DNA of 64,000 bases, taken from Rossellomorea marisflavi. GTDB taxonomy: Bacteria; Bacillota; Bacilli; Bacillales; Bacillaceae_B. Made by a program: the position numbers and the translations under genes. Of the stretch, positions 44,002 to 52,285 are shown one piece after another; within the stretch, counting starts at the first letter, position 1, and every line of letters starts with the position of its first letter. Where the stretch lies: the NCBI RefSeq assembly GCF_001274775.1, contig NZ_LGUE01000001.1, forward strand, positions 714,334 to 778,333, read 5' to 3'. The notes beneath the pieces were generated by a model, which saw nothing but the letters and a program-made list of their open reading frames with translations, did no database searches and was not told the DNA's origin.

Positions 44002-44686
44002 AAAAAGTCCGGCATTCCAACGGATCCTGTCAGGATATTTAACCTTTCAATTGAAAAAGCATTTTCACCGGATCTGGCTGGATGATGATCGTCAAAGGAA
44101 AGGGCAGGGGCTTATGCTTGTGAATCACTCCAGTTGGTGGGACGGGCTACTGGTTTTTTATTTGAACCGGCATGTGGTGAAAGGGGACAGTTATGCCATG
44201 ATGAGCCGCAAAGGGATGGAAGAATACGGATTCTTCCGGAAAATAGGAGCGTTTTCAGTGGATCGGGATTCCTCAAGAGAAGTGGTTGCGTCTTTACGCT
44301 ACGCTGAAGAACGCCTCAAGGAGGATAAAACGGTATGGATCTTTCCTCAAGGGGACGAGGAGCATGTGGAGAAGCGCCCCCTTACATTCTTTAATGGACC
44401 GGGCTACCTCATAGGAAAAGTGCCGGAAGTGTCGGTGGTCCTCGTCACATTCTATTATACCTTCCGTCACCACCAGCGCCCGGAGCTGTTCATTCGACTG
44501 AACGATGCACCACCCCTTCATGGCGGGCGGAAAGAAAGGACCGACCATCTAAGGGCGTTGATGGAAACTCAGCTGGATAGGATGAAATCGGAAGTGATGG
44601 AAGAGGATCTTTCTTCGTTTACCCCTTGGGTCGGCGGGTTTTCATCAAGCAGTGAAAAACTGCAGTTCTTAAAAAGGAAAGGATAG
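43988..44686 (+). CDS. lysophospholipid-type acyltransferase of the carotenoid operon
   Basis: The 232-residue PlsC-fold acyltransferase has the HX4D motif in LVNHSSWWDGLLVF (about residues 40-45), and IFPQGDEEHVEKRPL as the acceptor/phosphate motif. Placed between CruF-like and glycosyltransferase genes, it probably esterifies the sugar of a carotenoid glycoside with a fatty acid, as in staphyloxanthin-like pigments; general lysophosphatidate acylation is the alternative. ATG 43988 is six bases after GGAGGG, within the upstream gene. Confidence 0.8.
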   Translation: MIEPKKSPAFQRILSGYLTFQLKKHFHRIWLDDDRQRKGQGLMLVNHSSWWDGLLVFYLNRHVVKGDSYAMMSRKGMEEYGFFRKIGAFSVDRDSSREVVASLRYAEERLKEDKTVWIFPQGDEEHVEKRPLTFFNGPGYLIGKVPEVSVVLVTFYYTFRHHQRPELFIRLNDAPPLHGGRKERTDHLRALMETQLDRMKSEVMEEDLSSFTPWVGGFSSSSEKLQFLKRKG

Positions 44687-44692
44687 AATGAA

Positions 44693-45787
44693 TTGATTGT
44701 AATCTATATTGCCATACTCATCATATTTTTGATCTTGACCGTCCTCAACTTGGCATTCCTTCCCCGACTGAAGGCAGCCCCTCCATCCAACTCTTTCGTT
44801 TCCCTGTTGATTCCGATGCGCAATGAAGAACGGAATGTGGAATCCCTGATCCGAAATTTGAAATGTCTTACTCATCGATCCCTGGAAGTCATCATATTGG
44901 ACGATGGTTCGACCGATCAAACGTCAGAGCTCTTGAGGAAGTCGATTGGTGATGATCCCTTTTTCAAGGTCATAGCCGGCAAACCCCTCCCGGAAGGATG
45001 GATCGGGAAGGTGCATGCCTGCCATCAACTAAGCGTTGAAGCAAAGGGAGAGTATTTGTTCTTCCTTGATGCCGACGTCCGTATCGCGCCTGATACCATA
45101 GAAAAGGTGCTTGCCGAGATGGATCGCCGCCGGTCAGGGTTGATCACGGGTTTCCCTCGTTTTCCGGTCAAGCCACTACTTGGGAAGCTACTCGTTCCCT
45201 TTCAGCACTTCTTGGTCTTCTTCCATCTGCCATTGGTCATGGCAAATTATACAACGTTTCCTGCCTTCACGGCTGCTCACGGCGCCTTCATGTTCTTTAA
45301 GCGGGACGCCTATGAAAGCATCGGCGGGCATCAAGCTGTTCGATCATCCCTCCTCGAAGATGTACATATCACAAGGCTGGTGAAGAAAAAAGGATGGAAA
45401 GCGACCCTGATCAATAACACGGAAGACGCCGTCTGCCACATGTACGACACGAATCGTGAAGTGTGGGAAGGGTTCTTGAAGAATATCTATATCGGCCTTG
45501 GCCAAAACCCCTTCATGGTGGGGGTGTCATCCTTATTTTATTTCGCCTTTTACTTCCTCCCGCTGCCGCTGTTCGGCTACGGGATCATCAGCTTGCAGGA
45601 GATCTACTGTCTCCCGCTGATCTTGGTATGGGCACAGACGTTCATTATCGACCGCACATCCAATCAATCCCCCCATCATTTCTGGCTGATGCCACTGGCC
45701 AGTCTGGCCTTGATCGCCATTATGTGGGCGTCCATGTTGAAACGGATAAGAAAACAAAGCTACAAGTGGAAAGGAAGATCATATTGA
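44693..45787 (+). CDS. family 2 glycosyltransferase, CrtQ-like
   Basis: The 364-residue enzyme has an N-terminal membrane helix (VIYIAILIIFLILTVLNLAF), a GT-A domain with IILDDGSTDQT and FFLDADVRIAP (metal-binding DxD-type), LLEDVHITRLVKKKGWK, and two or three C-terminal helices. This is the layout of the carotenoid glycosyltransferase CrtQ. It should add a sugar to the hydroxylated or carboxylated end of an acyclic C30 carotenoid. Start is TTG 44693. Its stop codon overlaps the TTG of the next gene. Confidence 0.83.
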   Translation: MIVIYIAILIIFLILTVLNLAFLPRLKAAPPSNSFVSLLIPMRNEERNVESLIRNLKCLTHRSLEVIILDDGSTDQTSELLRKSIGDDPFFKVIAGKPLPEGWIGKVHACHQLSVEAKGEYLFFLDADVRIAPDTIEKVLAEMDRRRSGLITGFPRFPVKPLLGKLLVPFQHFLVFFHLPLVMANYTTFPAFTAAHGAFMFFKRDAYESIGGHQAVRSSLLEDVHITRLVKKKGWKATLINNTEDAVCHMYDTNREVWEGFLKNIYIGLGQNPFMVGVSSLFYFAFYFLPLPLFGYGIISLQEIYCLPLILVWAQTFIIDRTSNQSPHHFWLMPLASLALIAIMWASMLKRIRKQSYKWKGRSY

Positions 45788-47250
45788 GTGGGAAAGTCAT
45801 CGTTATCGGGTCCGGACTTGGCGGCCTATCGGCGGGCATCACCCTTCAATCCAAAGGGTTTGATGTGACGATTATCGACGAAAATGTCCACACCGGAGGC
45901 AAGATGATGCCGGTGGATGAGAACGGCTTCCATTTTGATTTTGGACCTAATACCATCACCATGCCGGACATTTTTAGAAGAGTGATCAATGACGCCGGTG
46001 GTGATGCGGATCGCTATTTTCGCTTCACCAAACTGACAAAGCATACAAAGAATGTGTTTCCGGACGGAAGGGTCCTTTTCCAGTCAACGGACCCCGAGGA
46101 AATGAAAGAATCACTCTCTGCTTTCGGAGATGGGGAGAGGTATGAAGCCTATTTGAAGGAAGTGAGGAGGCTGTATGACCTTGCTGAAAAAGGCTTCTTT
46201 TATCGTGTATTCAATTCTTGGAGGGATTATCTATCGCCTTCCCTCTCCGCCCACTTCGCAAAGGTGAGGCCACTTGAAAAGATGGACCATTTCCATAGAC
46301 GGTTCTTCCGCCACGCTGATGTGCTGAAGGTTTTCAACCGGTACGCGACCTACATCGGTTCATCTCCTTATCAATGTCCTGCGACCTTTTCCTTGATCGG
46401 ACACCTTGAAATGAATGATGGTGTCTATTACACCCAAGGGGGGAACACAGGAATCGCCAAAGGATTCTCGGCTTTCTTCAAAGAACACGGGGGAGTGATC
46501 CGCTCCGGCACGAAGGTGAAGAAAATCCTGGTCGAGGGAAGGGAAGCGAAAGGCATCCTGACCTCTTCTGGTGATGAAGTGAGGGGTGACTATGTGATTG
46601 TGAACGGAGATTACATCACGGCTACCAAAGAACTTCTCGACGAGCGTGAGCGACCGTCCACTCCCGATCGGAAGCTTGATGCATACGAACCTTCCATCTC
46701 GGCATTCGTTATCCTCGCAGGGTTGCGAGAGTTCCAGGCCGATATCCACCACCATCAGGTTTTCTTCACGGATGATTACAAAGAGGAGTTCGACGACATC
46801 TTCAATAAAAAGAGACTGCCGAAGGATCCCACTATCTATATCAGCCATTCCGCAGCCACCGACCCAGGGGTGACGAAGGGTAGCAATTTGTTCATCCTGG
46901 TCAATGCACCTGCGGTCAATCTGACGGAAGAAGAAGCTATGAGGTACAAAAACAAAATTTATGATGCGCTGGAACAAAAGGGGATCCCCATCCGGAGTCA
47001 GCTTGAGTACGAGAAGGTGATGACTCCGGATGCCATCAAGGGGAAATTTTCCGCATACCGGGGAGCACTTTACGGGATTGCTTCCCATACGATGACGGAA
47101 GCGTTCCTGCGGCCCTCCAATGTAAGCAGGGATGTGCGGAATCTCTTTTACGCAGGGGGGACGACCCATCCAGGCGGGGGTTCACCCATGGTGACAATCA
47201 GTGGCAAAAACGTAGCGGATTTCATCCTTACACGTCATGGGAAGAGATAA
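45784..47250 (+). CDS. CrtI/CrtN-type carotenoid desaturase or terminal oxidase
   Basis: The 488-residue FAD enzyme has the dinucleotide motif VIVIGSGLGGLSAGI at its N-terminus, GFHFDFGPNTITMP, and the C-terminal FYAGGTTHPGGGSPMV typical of bacterial phytoene/diapophytoene desaturases. Whether it is CrtN-type (desaturase) or CrtP-type (oxidises the terminal methyl) cannot be decided by eye; the tailoring neighbours favour the latter. Start TTG 45784 overlaps the upstream stop (TTGA) and follows AAAGGAAG. Last gene of the operon. Confidence 0.85.
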   Translation: MSGKVIVIGSGLGGLSAGITLQSKGFDVTIIDENVHTGGKMMPVDENGFHFDFGPNTITMPDIFRRVINDAGGDADRYFRFTKLTKHTKNVFPDGRVLFQSTDPEEMKESLSAFGDGERYEAYLKEVRRLYDLAEKGFFYRVFNSWRDYLSPSLSAHFAKVRPLEKMDHFHRRFFRHADVLKVFNRYATYIGSSPYQCPATFSLIGHLEMNDGVYYTQGGNTGIAKGFSAFFKEHGGVIRSGTKVKKILVEGREAKGILTSSGDEVRGDYVIVNGDYITATKELLDERERPSTPDRKLDAYEPSISAFVILAGLREFQADIHHHQVFFTDDYKEEFDDIFNKKRLPKDPTIYISHSAATDPGVTKGSNLFILVNAPAVNLTEEEAMRYKNKIYDALEQKGIPIRSQLEYEKVMTPDAIKGKFSAYRGALYGIASHTMTEAFLRPSNVSRDVRNLFYAGGTTHPGGGSPMVTISGKNVADFILTRHGKR

Positions 47251-47367
47251 ATGATGTATTCTTCATGAATTTTTGTTCTATCCCGGCCATATTTTTGGTA
47301 AAGTGTATAATGATGATGCCAAATGGAGCATCCACCATTATCGAGAAACAGTTAGGAGTCTATCACT

Positions 47368-48438
47368 ATGAGTAAGCGAATTTTATTTACAGGCGGGGGT
47401 TCTGCCGGTCATGTCACCGTCAATACAGCGCTCATTCCCCACTTTGAAAAAGAAGGCTGGGCGATCACTTATATCGGATCCAAGGACGGAATTGAAAAAG
47501 AGATCATCACAGATCAATTCCCTCATATTCCCTATAAAGAAATCTCAAGCGGGAAGCTGCGACGCTACTTTTCGTGGAAGAATTTTTCCGACCCGTTCCG
47601 AGTGATGAAGGGAGTCCTCGAGGCTCTTTCCATCATTCGCAAAACCAAGCCGGATATCATCTTTTCAAAAGGAGGATTCGTGTCTGTGCCGGTAGTGATG
47701 GCAGCCAAAATCGCCAAGGTGCCGGTTGCGATCCACGAGTCCGATGTGACGCCGGGCCTTGCGAATAAACTGGCCGTCCCATTTGCGACGAAGATCTTTA
47801 CTACATTCCCGGAAACTGTGAATGTCCTGCCTGCCGAGAAATCGATTTGTGCAGGTGCCATCATCCGCGAAGAACTCTTCACCGGTGATGAAAAGGAAGG
47901 TCGTCGCCTGACCGGATACCACAATCTGAAGCCGGTCCTCATGATCATGGGGGGAAGCCTCGGGGCAAGAAAGATCAATGAAGCCGTAAGAAGCAACCTT
48001 GGGGATCTTTTGAATCATTTCCAGATTGTCCATATCTGCGGGAAAGGCAATGTGGAACCCCATATGGAACAACCGGGATACAAGCAGTACGAGTTCATCA
48101 AAGGTGACTTGCCTCATTATCTCGCCATGACGGACTTTGTCATTTCGAGGGCAGGATCCAATTCCATCTTTGAATTCCTGGCCCTTAAAAAACCGATGCT
48201 CCTGATTCCCCTGTCCAGGGAAGCGAGCAGGGGGGACCAGATCCTCAATGCCAATTCCTTCGTCAAGCATGGCTACGCCCTGAAGCTTGAAGAAGAAGAA
48301 GTAACCGCGGAAACGTTCCTCCAGCATGTGAAGGAACTTGAAAGCAAACGGGATGAGTACGTTTCGGCCATGGAAAACGCCGATAAGGCATATACCATCC
48401 AGGACATGTATGAAGAATTATCCACCATGAGTAAATGA
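47368..48438 (+). CDS. murG: MurG-type N-acetylglucosaminyltransferase
   Basis: The 356-residue GT-B enzyme makes lipid II by adding GlcNAc to lipid I at the inner face of the membrane. The N-terminal TGGGSAGHVTVNTALIP, the GGFVSVPVVMAA loop and the C-terminal SRAGSNSIFEFLALKKPMLL are MurG motifs. It is outside any division/cell-wall cluster, as in some Bacillaceae and staphylococci. TATAAT (47306-47311) is a probable -10 element, with no good -35. The Shine-Dalgarno, TTAGGAG, is about 8 bases from the ATG. Confidence 0.92.
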   Translation: MSKRILFTGGGSAGHVTVNTALIPHFEKEGWAITYIGSKDGIEKEIITDQFPHIPYKEISSGKLRRYFSWKNFSDPFRVMKGVLEALSIIRKTKPDIIFSKGGFVSVPVVMAAKIAKVPVAIHESDVTPGLANKLAVPFATKIFTTFPETVNVLPAEKSICAGAIIREELFTGDEKEGRRLTGYHNLKPVLMIMGGSLGARKINEAVRSNLGDLLNHFQIVHICGKGNVEPHMEQPGYKQYEFIKGDLPHYLAMTDFVISRAGSNSIFEFLALKKPMLLIPLSREASRGDQILNANSFVKHGYALKLEEEEVTAETFLQHVKELESKRDEYVSAMENADKAYTIQDMYEELSTMSK

Positions 48439-48497
48439 TGCGTCTTTTCACCCGTCGATGTACATAAACTGTACAAACGGTTGAAAGGAAGAGAGGC

Positions 48498-48644
48498 ATG
48501 GCGTATCAGTATTCGAAAGGCTGGTATCTCCAGGAACTGAAGAAGATGGGGATCTACCACCATCCGGTTGATAAACGAAAGCTTGAAAGCTATAAAACCT
48601 TCGTCATCCGCAATCTTTATTTCGAAAAGGTGAATAAGAACTAA
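48498..48644 (+). CDS. YflJ-like small protein (DUF2639)
   Basis: ATG 48498 follows AAAGGAAGAGAGG and opens a 48-codon frame with the opening SKGWYLQELKKMGI and the later RKLESYKTFVIRNLYFE, the pattern of the YflJ/DUF2639 family in Bacillaceae. It is basic, with no membrane segment. Function unknown. Repeat copy 3 begins at its stop codon. Confidence 0.8.
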   Translation: MAYQYSKGWYLQELKKMGIYHHPVDKRKLESYKTFVIRNLYFEKVNKN

Positions 48645-48645
48645 C

Positions 48646-48938
48646 AGAGAGACTGGCACAAATGTGTTTTAATCATGGTAAAACCCGAATTCATATTCCT
48701 GGGTACAGGCATATGGTTCGGGTTTTTCTTTTTTTAATCATGACTATATTAATGCTTAGAGTATTTGAATGGAGTGCAAGACGGAGGTTCCTGTGTGGCA
48801 GATTAGCTTAGGTGGAACCTCCCGGATTGCCGAGGGGTACCCATAGAAGGTGAAGCAGCCTTGCAAGTAAATCATGAGCGATTTAAGGGAAAGGAACTTA
48901 TAAGGATCGTGTTCGTCAGGAGATTGGCTTTATCCCTT
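48646..48938 (+). repeat. structured intergenic repeat, copy 3 (diverged)
   Basis: It starts AGAGAGACTGGCACAA and keeps the AAAACCCGAA.../...TTCGGGTTTTT hairpin, although the loop has changed. The GGAGTGCAAGACGGAGGTTCCT core and CTTGCAAGTAAATCATGAGCG follow, with GGATCGTGTTCG near the right end. It reaches the stop of the convergent gene at 48930. Confidence 0.75.
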
Positions 48939-49448
48939 GGTGATCTTTTCGGCGAGAACATCGTTTGAAACGCTTGAAAATCTCTTTGGTCGGATGTCTT
49001 GCAACCTTTGGCATAAGTTTTCGATGCCGTGCTGATACAGATAGATGATGATGGCGTACAGAATGCTCACGCCATATAAGGCATGCTTATTCAGGTGCAG
49101 AAGTCTGTACAGTCCTTGTTTCTGAAAGAATGCCGTCATGGGGTAGGCAAAAAAGTAATTCACCGCTCCGTTCAGGAATAAGAATAGGGGGAAGGAATGA
49201 AATGACAGCTTGAACACCCAAATGGTCGCTGCGAAAAATGGACCGATGATGAATGAAAGATCGGCCAACACCTGCGCCTTTTTATTTCCTTTCACCTTCC
49301 ACAGTTTGAGTACAGGGTTGATGAAAGAAACAACAGTCAATATGAATGACACCAAAATGGCTGCGGGTGAAAAACGAAGAATATCCGACCGCCGTATAAA
49401 GATCAGGCTGATCCACGACAGGATCACTAGTAGTACGCGAAGAATCAT
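48930..49448 (-). CDS. hypothetical membrane protein
   Basis: The 172-residue protein has about four or five hydrophobic helices: ILRVLLVILSWISLIFI, FSPAAILVSFILTVVSFI, FIIGPFFAATIWVF and ALYGVSILYAIIIYLY. A basic tail ends it. Start ATG 49448 follows GGGGAGG at seven bases. Layout resembles the CBO0543-type family of spore-formers, but I am not certain. Its 3' end touches repeat copy 3. Confidence 0.65.
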   Translation of the reverse strand: MILRVLLVILSWISLIFIRRSDILRFSPAAILVSFILTVVSFINPVLKLWKVKGNKKAQVLADLSFIIGPFFAATIWVFKLSFHSFPLFLFLNGAVNYFFAYPMTAFFQKQGLYRLLHLNKHALYGVSILYAIIIYLYQHGIENLCQRLQDIRPKRFSSVSNDVLAEKITKG

Positions 49449-49528
49449 GGGAATGCCCCTCCTTAAGATTTTACTGACAGTTTGCCTGATTAGGGGGGAA
49501 TTATGTACAGAACAACGATACAAAAATA

Positions 49529-49554
49529 GACACCGGCATGCCGGTGTCTTTGGT
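49529..49554 (-). terminator. intrinsic terminator of the GNAT gene
   Basis: Perfect palindrome GACACCGGCATGCCGGTGTC (49529-49548), followed on - by TATTTTTG. Confidence 0.85.
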
Positions 49555-50105
49555 TAAGCCTCCAACGCCTCTTCTTCAGCCTGCTCCTGCTGGTAAAGGT
49601 AAAGCGTATAGAGATCTTTTGGGATTTCGTATAAGTCATAAACATCTTCAGCCGCATTGAGCTGATGGTATAGGGATGCCCTGGATTCGTTTGCATTGAT
49701 GACATACGGCAGTTTTTCCGCTGCTTTTCTTGAACGTGCATTCACCTTACGGATTCTCATGAAGATCGTTTCCATCCCGAGCTCATAGAAAAGTTCGTGG
49801 AAGAAGGCATCCTTAGCGGGCTGATTATAGCCTTTTCCGTGGTAGGGCTTTCCGAGCCACGTCCCGAGGAAACCGGCCCCTTCCTGAATGTCATAAAGAT
49901 TGATGGTCCCGATTGGACTACCCCATTCATCGGTGATGGTACGGGAGATGAGTTCCCCGCGTTCTTCTGCTTCAATGGTTTGTTTCGTCAAGAATAATAG
50001 TTCTTCGTATGAATGTGCTTTTTGACGCACAAAAGGGAAGACATCCGGATGCACCATGAGGTCGAATAGTTCATGACACTCATTAAGGTCCCGTCTCTTG
50101 ATCAT
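49554..50105 (-). CDS. GNAT family N-acetyltransferase (RimJ/RimL-like)
   Basis: The 183-residue acetyltransferase begins MIKRRDLNECHELFDLMVHP. The acetyl-CoA-binding region is GTWLGKPYHGKGYNQPAKDA (about residues 95-114), and VNARSRKAAEKLPY is the usual motif B of the RimJ/RimL group that acetylates protein N-termini or small amines. The substrate is unknown. AAGGAGGG lies six bases before ATG 50105 and is part of a hairpin in a switch-like leader. Confidence 0.87.
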   Translation of the reverse strand: MIKRRDLNECHELFDLMVHPDVFPFVRQKAHSYEELLFLTKQTIEAEERGELISRTITDEWGSPIGTINLYDIQEGAGFLGTWLGKPYHGKGYNQPAKDAFFHELFYELGMETIFMRIRKVNARSRKAAEKLPYVINANESRASLYHQLNAAEDVYDLYEIPKDLYTLYLYQQEQAEEEALEA

Positions 50106-50255
50106 AGTAGACCCTCCTTGAGGGCAGTCCCGTTGTGAACGATCCACCCTCGAAATTTTTAAATGGTAACTAAAAAATTTCGGGGTGGGAATCGAACCCA
50201 CTAAGACCAGTCAAGAAACTGGTGGCGCACCTTTTGCCTTCCCTCCATTACAATC
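50106..50255 (-). promoter_or_regulatory. 150-nt leader with competing hairpins before the GNAT gene
   Basis: Read on -: a tRNA T-arm-like hairpin GTGGG-TTCGATT-CCCAC (50201-50185); a 16-pair stem between CCACCC..GAAATTTTT (50188-50173) and AAAAATTTCG..GGGTGG (50160-50144); and a CCCTC-AAG-GAGGG hairpin (50124-50112) that hides the Shine-Dalgarno. The first two exclude each other. GAGGGTGG (50151-50144) can instead pair with CTGCCCTC (50127-50120) and free the Shine-Dalgarno. Confidence 0.6.
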
Positions 50256-50261
50256 GCCCTA

Positions 50262-50290
50262 TCTATAAATAGATCGCGTGTTCAGAACAA
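50262..50290 (-). promoter_or_regulatory. sigma-A promoter of the GNAT leader
   Basis: On -: TTGTTC (50290-50285), 17-base spacer, TATAGA (50267-50262). Transcription should start near 50255. Confidence 0.6.
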
Positions 50291-50481
50291 TGTAATAGGA
50301 AATATTCTATATCCTTTCTGTATCATATAAGATAATCGACAAAAAGGGAATAGGGTAAATGCTGTTTTTTTGTATTTATTTTTTTAAGATTGTAAACGTT
50401 GAAATGCCAAGCGGAAAAAACGGTCCATCTCATGCCTCGCAAGGGCTGAAGGCGTTTGTATCTTTCGGCTTCACCTCCCTG

Positions 50482-51609
50482 TTAAAGGTTGCTGAAAGCC
50501 GTCCGTCCGTTCACCAGCGTGAGCACGGGTTTCGCCATGAAATGGAATGGGTGGTGGGTCCAGAGTACGAGGTCAGCATCTTTCCCGGCCTCGATGCTGC
50601 CCACACGGTCCGATACGCCAAGGTTCCGCGCCGGGGTGAGGGTGATCCCCTCAAGTGCCTTCCCTTCATCAAGACCCTCCCTCACGGCGATGGCTGCGCA
50701 CATATTCAAGTATTGAATCGGGGTGTAGGGGTGGTCCGTTGTGATCGACACTTCGACGCCTGCTTCCGTCAATTTTTGATAGGTCATCCAGCTTTTATTT
50801 TTCAGTTCGACTTTGGAGCGCCTTGTGAATGTCGGACCGACGGAAACTTTGAGGTTGCGGCCCTGAAGTTCGTGTGCAATGAGATGCCCTTCCGTACAAT
50901 GTTCGATCCGAAGGTCTAGGTTGAACTCGTCGGCGAAGCGGATGGCAGATAGGATGTCGTCGGCCCTGTGGGCATGGATCCGGACCGGGATTTCCCGTTT
51001 CAGTGCAGCGACCAGGGGAGCAACTCTCAGGTCATCAGGCTGATCACAATATTTAGCCGTGAAGAAAGCTTCCCTGAGCATCCCCATGATGCCCATGCGC
51101 GTGATGGAATCATTGTTCCCGTTACTGTGGATCCGTTTTGGATTCTCTCCCAGTGCAAGCTTGAGCCCCGACGTCTTCCTGACGATCATGGAGCTGATGT
51201 TCGAACCGAACGTTTTAATGACAGAGGTGGTGCCCCCGATGACATTGGCGCTTCCAGGCATCACATTCACCGTCGTCACCCCGTACTTCAATGCGTCCGT
51301 AAAGCCCGGGTCAAGGGGATAGACACCGTCGAATGCCCGGACGTGGGGAGTCATGGGCTCGATGGTTTCGTTCGCGTCATTCCCCGCCCAGCCGGTCCCT
51401 TCATCATATAATCCCAGATGGGTATGGGCATCGATAAGCCCGGGGAGAAGATGACGCCCCCCGCAGTCGATCCAAGGGATATCGGTGGCTTCGAAGGCAC
51501 GTGCATACACCTGCCTGATGATTCCGTCCTCGATCAGCACAGAGCCATTTTGAATCGGAGGACTTGAGATGGGATAGATGGTTGCATTGGTTAAGAGTAA
51601 TCGATTCAT
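50482..51609 (-). CDS. amidohydrolase family protein
   Basis: The 375-residue enzyme is of the metal-dependent amidohydrolase superfamily. GLIDAHTHLGLYDEG supplies the first HxH ligands (about residue 62), IRIHAHRADD and IEHCTEG the later His residues, and SITTDHPYTP the catalytic Asp. The composite beta-sandwich halves at both ends (start NATIYPISSPPIQ; end ADLVLWTHHPF) fit imidazolonepropionase-like members. The substrate is unknown. The Shine-Dalgarno is AAGGAAGGGAC. It is cooriented with the GNAT gene but 376 bases away. Confidence 0.87.
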   Translation of the reverse strand: MNRLLLTNATIYPISSPPIQNGSVLIEDGIIRQVYARAFEATDIPWIDCGGRHLLPGLIDAHTHLGLYDEGTGWAGNDANETIEPMTPHVRAFDGVYPLDPGFTDALKYGVTTVNVMPGSANVIGGTTSVIKTFGSNISSMIVRKTSGLKLALGENPKRIHSNGNNDSITRMGIMGMLREAFFTAKYCDQPDDLRVAPLVAALKREIPVRIHAHRADDILSAIRFADEFNLDLRIEHCTEGHLIAHELQGRNLKVSVGPTFTRRSKVELKNKSWMTYQKLTEAGVEVSITTDHPYTPIQYLNMCAAIAVREGLDEGKALEGITLTPARNLGVSDRVGSIEAGKDADLVLWTHHPFHFMAKPVLTLVNGRTAFSNL

Positions 51610-51672
51610 AAGGTCGTCCCTTCCTTATCAGGTAATAATTCTATTGTAATCAATCCTGCCTGATAATAGAAG

Positions 51673-52272
51673 TCATCTTCTCTTCCTGCTCCGCAAGAAA
51701 GTAAACAATACGTAGAGTGCTATCCCGCCGATGGCAATCGCGGCCAACGGTTTGATGTACCGTACGCCAATCACTTCGATGTGCTGCCAGTGTGTACCGA
51801 GCTGCATGCCGACAAGCAGGAACAGGAGCGTCCAAGGAAACATGGCGGCAAATGTATACAAACAGAAAGAAGAGAGGGGCATCCTCGACATCCCAGCCGG
51901 TATACTGATGGCATGCCGTACAACCGGGATGAACCTGGCCGTGAAAACGACAAAAGTGCCGTGTTTTTCAAACCATTTCTCCGCGGCCTCGATATGCCTG
52001 GGTGGCATGAGAAGGAATTTTCCATATCGATCAAAAAACGGGCGACCGCCATAGCGACCAAGCCAGTATAAGAAAACCTGAGCCAGGGTCCCTCCGATCA
52101 TCCCGCTCAGCATGGCCCCCACAAGACTGATCTGTCCTTCATGAACAAGGTAGCCTGCATAGCCGAGCACAAGCTCGCTTGGGATCACTTCCACCATGAG
52201 GGCCCCCGCCACCCCGATATACCCCCAGTCACCCAGCGTGGATAAGAGCTGAAGGATCCAATCCGTATCCAT
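51673..52272 (-). CDS. DedA family membrane protein
   Basis: The 199-residue protein has the DedA signature: EVIPSELVLGYAGYLV, GGTLAQVFLYWLGRYGGRPF, and FTARFIPVVRHAISIPAGMSRM. DedA proteins are lipid scramblases/flippases; some recycle undecaprenyl phosphate across the membrane. The gene starts 13 bases after uppP ends, which links it to undecaprenyl-phosphate recycling (inference). ATG 52272 is preferred over 52278 because AGGAGG is nine bases upstream. Confidence 0.9.
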   Translation of the reverse strand: MDTDWILQLLSTLGDWGYIGVAGALMVEVIPSELVLGYAGYLVHEGQISLVGAMLSGMIGGTLAQVFLYWLGRYGGRPFFDRYGKFLLMPPRHIEAAEKWFEKHGTFVVFTARFIPVVRHAISIPAGMSRMPLSSFCLYTFAAMFPWTLLFLLVGMQLGTHWQHIEVIGVRYIKPLAAIAIGGIALYVLFTFLRSRKRR

Positions 52273-52285
52273 GGTCATCCACCTC

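Noticed and set aside
45463..45783. Upstream extension of the CrtN-type gene
   Set aside because: It lies in another frame inside the glycosyltransferase gene; the FAD motif begins right after TTG 45784.
50106..50255. T-box riboswitch before the GNAT gene
   Set aside because: AGGGTGGATCG resembles the T-box AGGGUGGNACCGCG, but the rest of that motif, the Stem I elements and an aminoacyl-tRNA-related gene are missing.
50140..50260. Functional tRNA gene on the - strand
   Set aside because: A T-arm and an anticodon-like hairpin are visible, but no 7-bp acceptor stem, D-arm or CCA can be drawn, and the T-arm is involved in another long stem.
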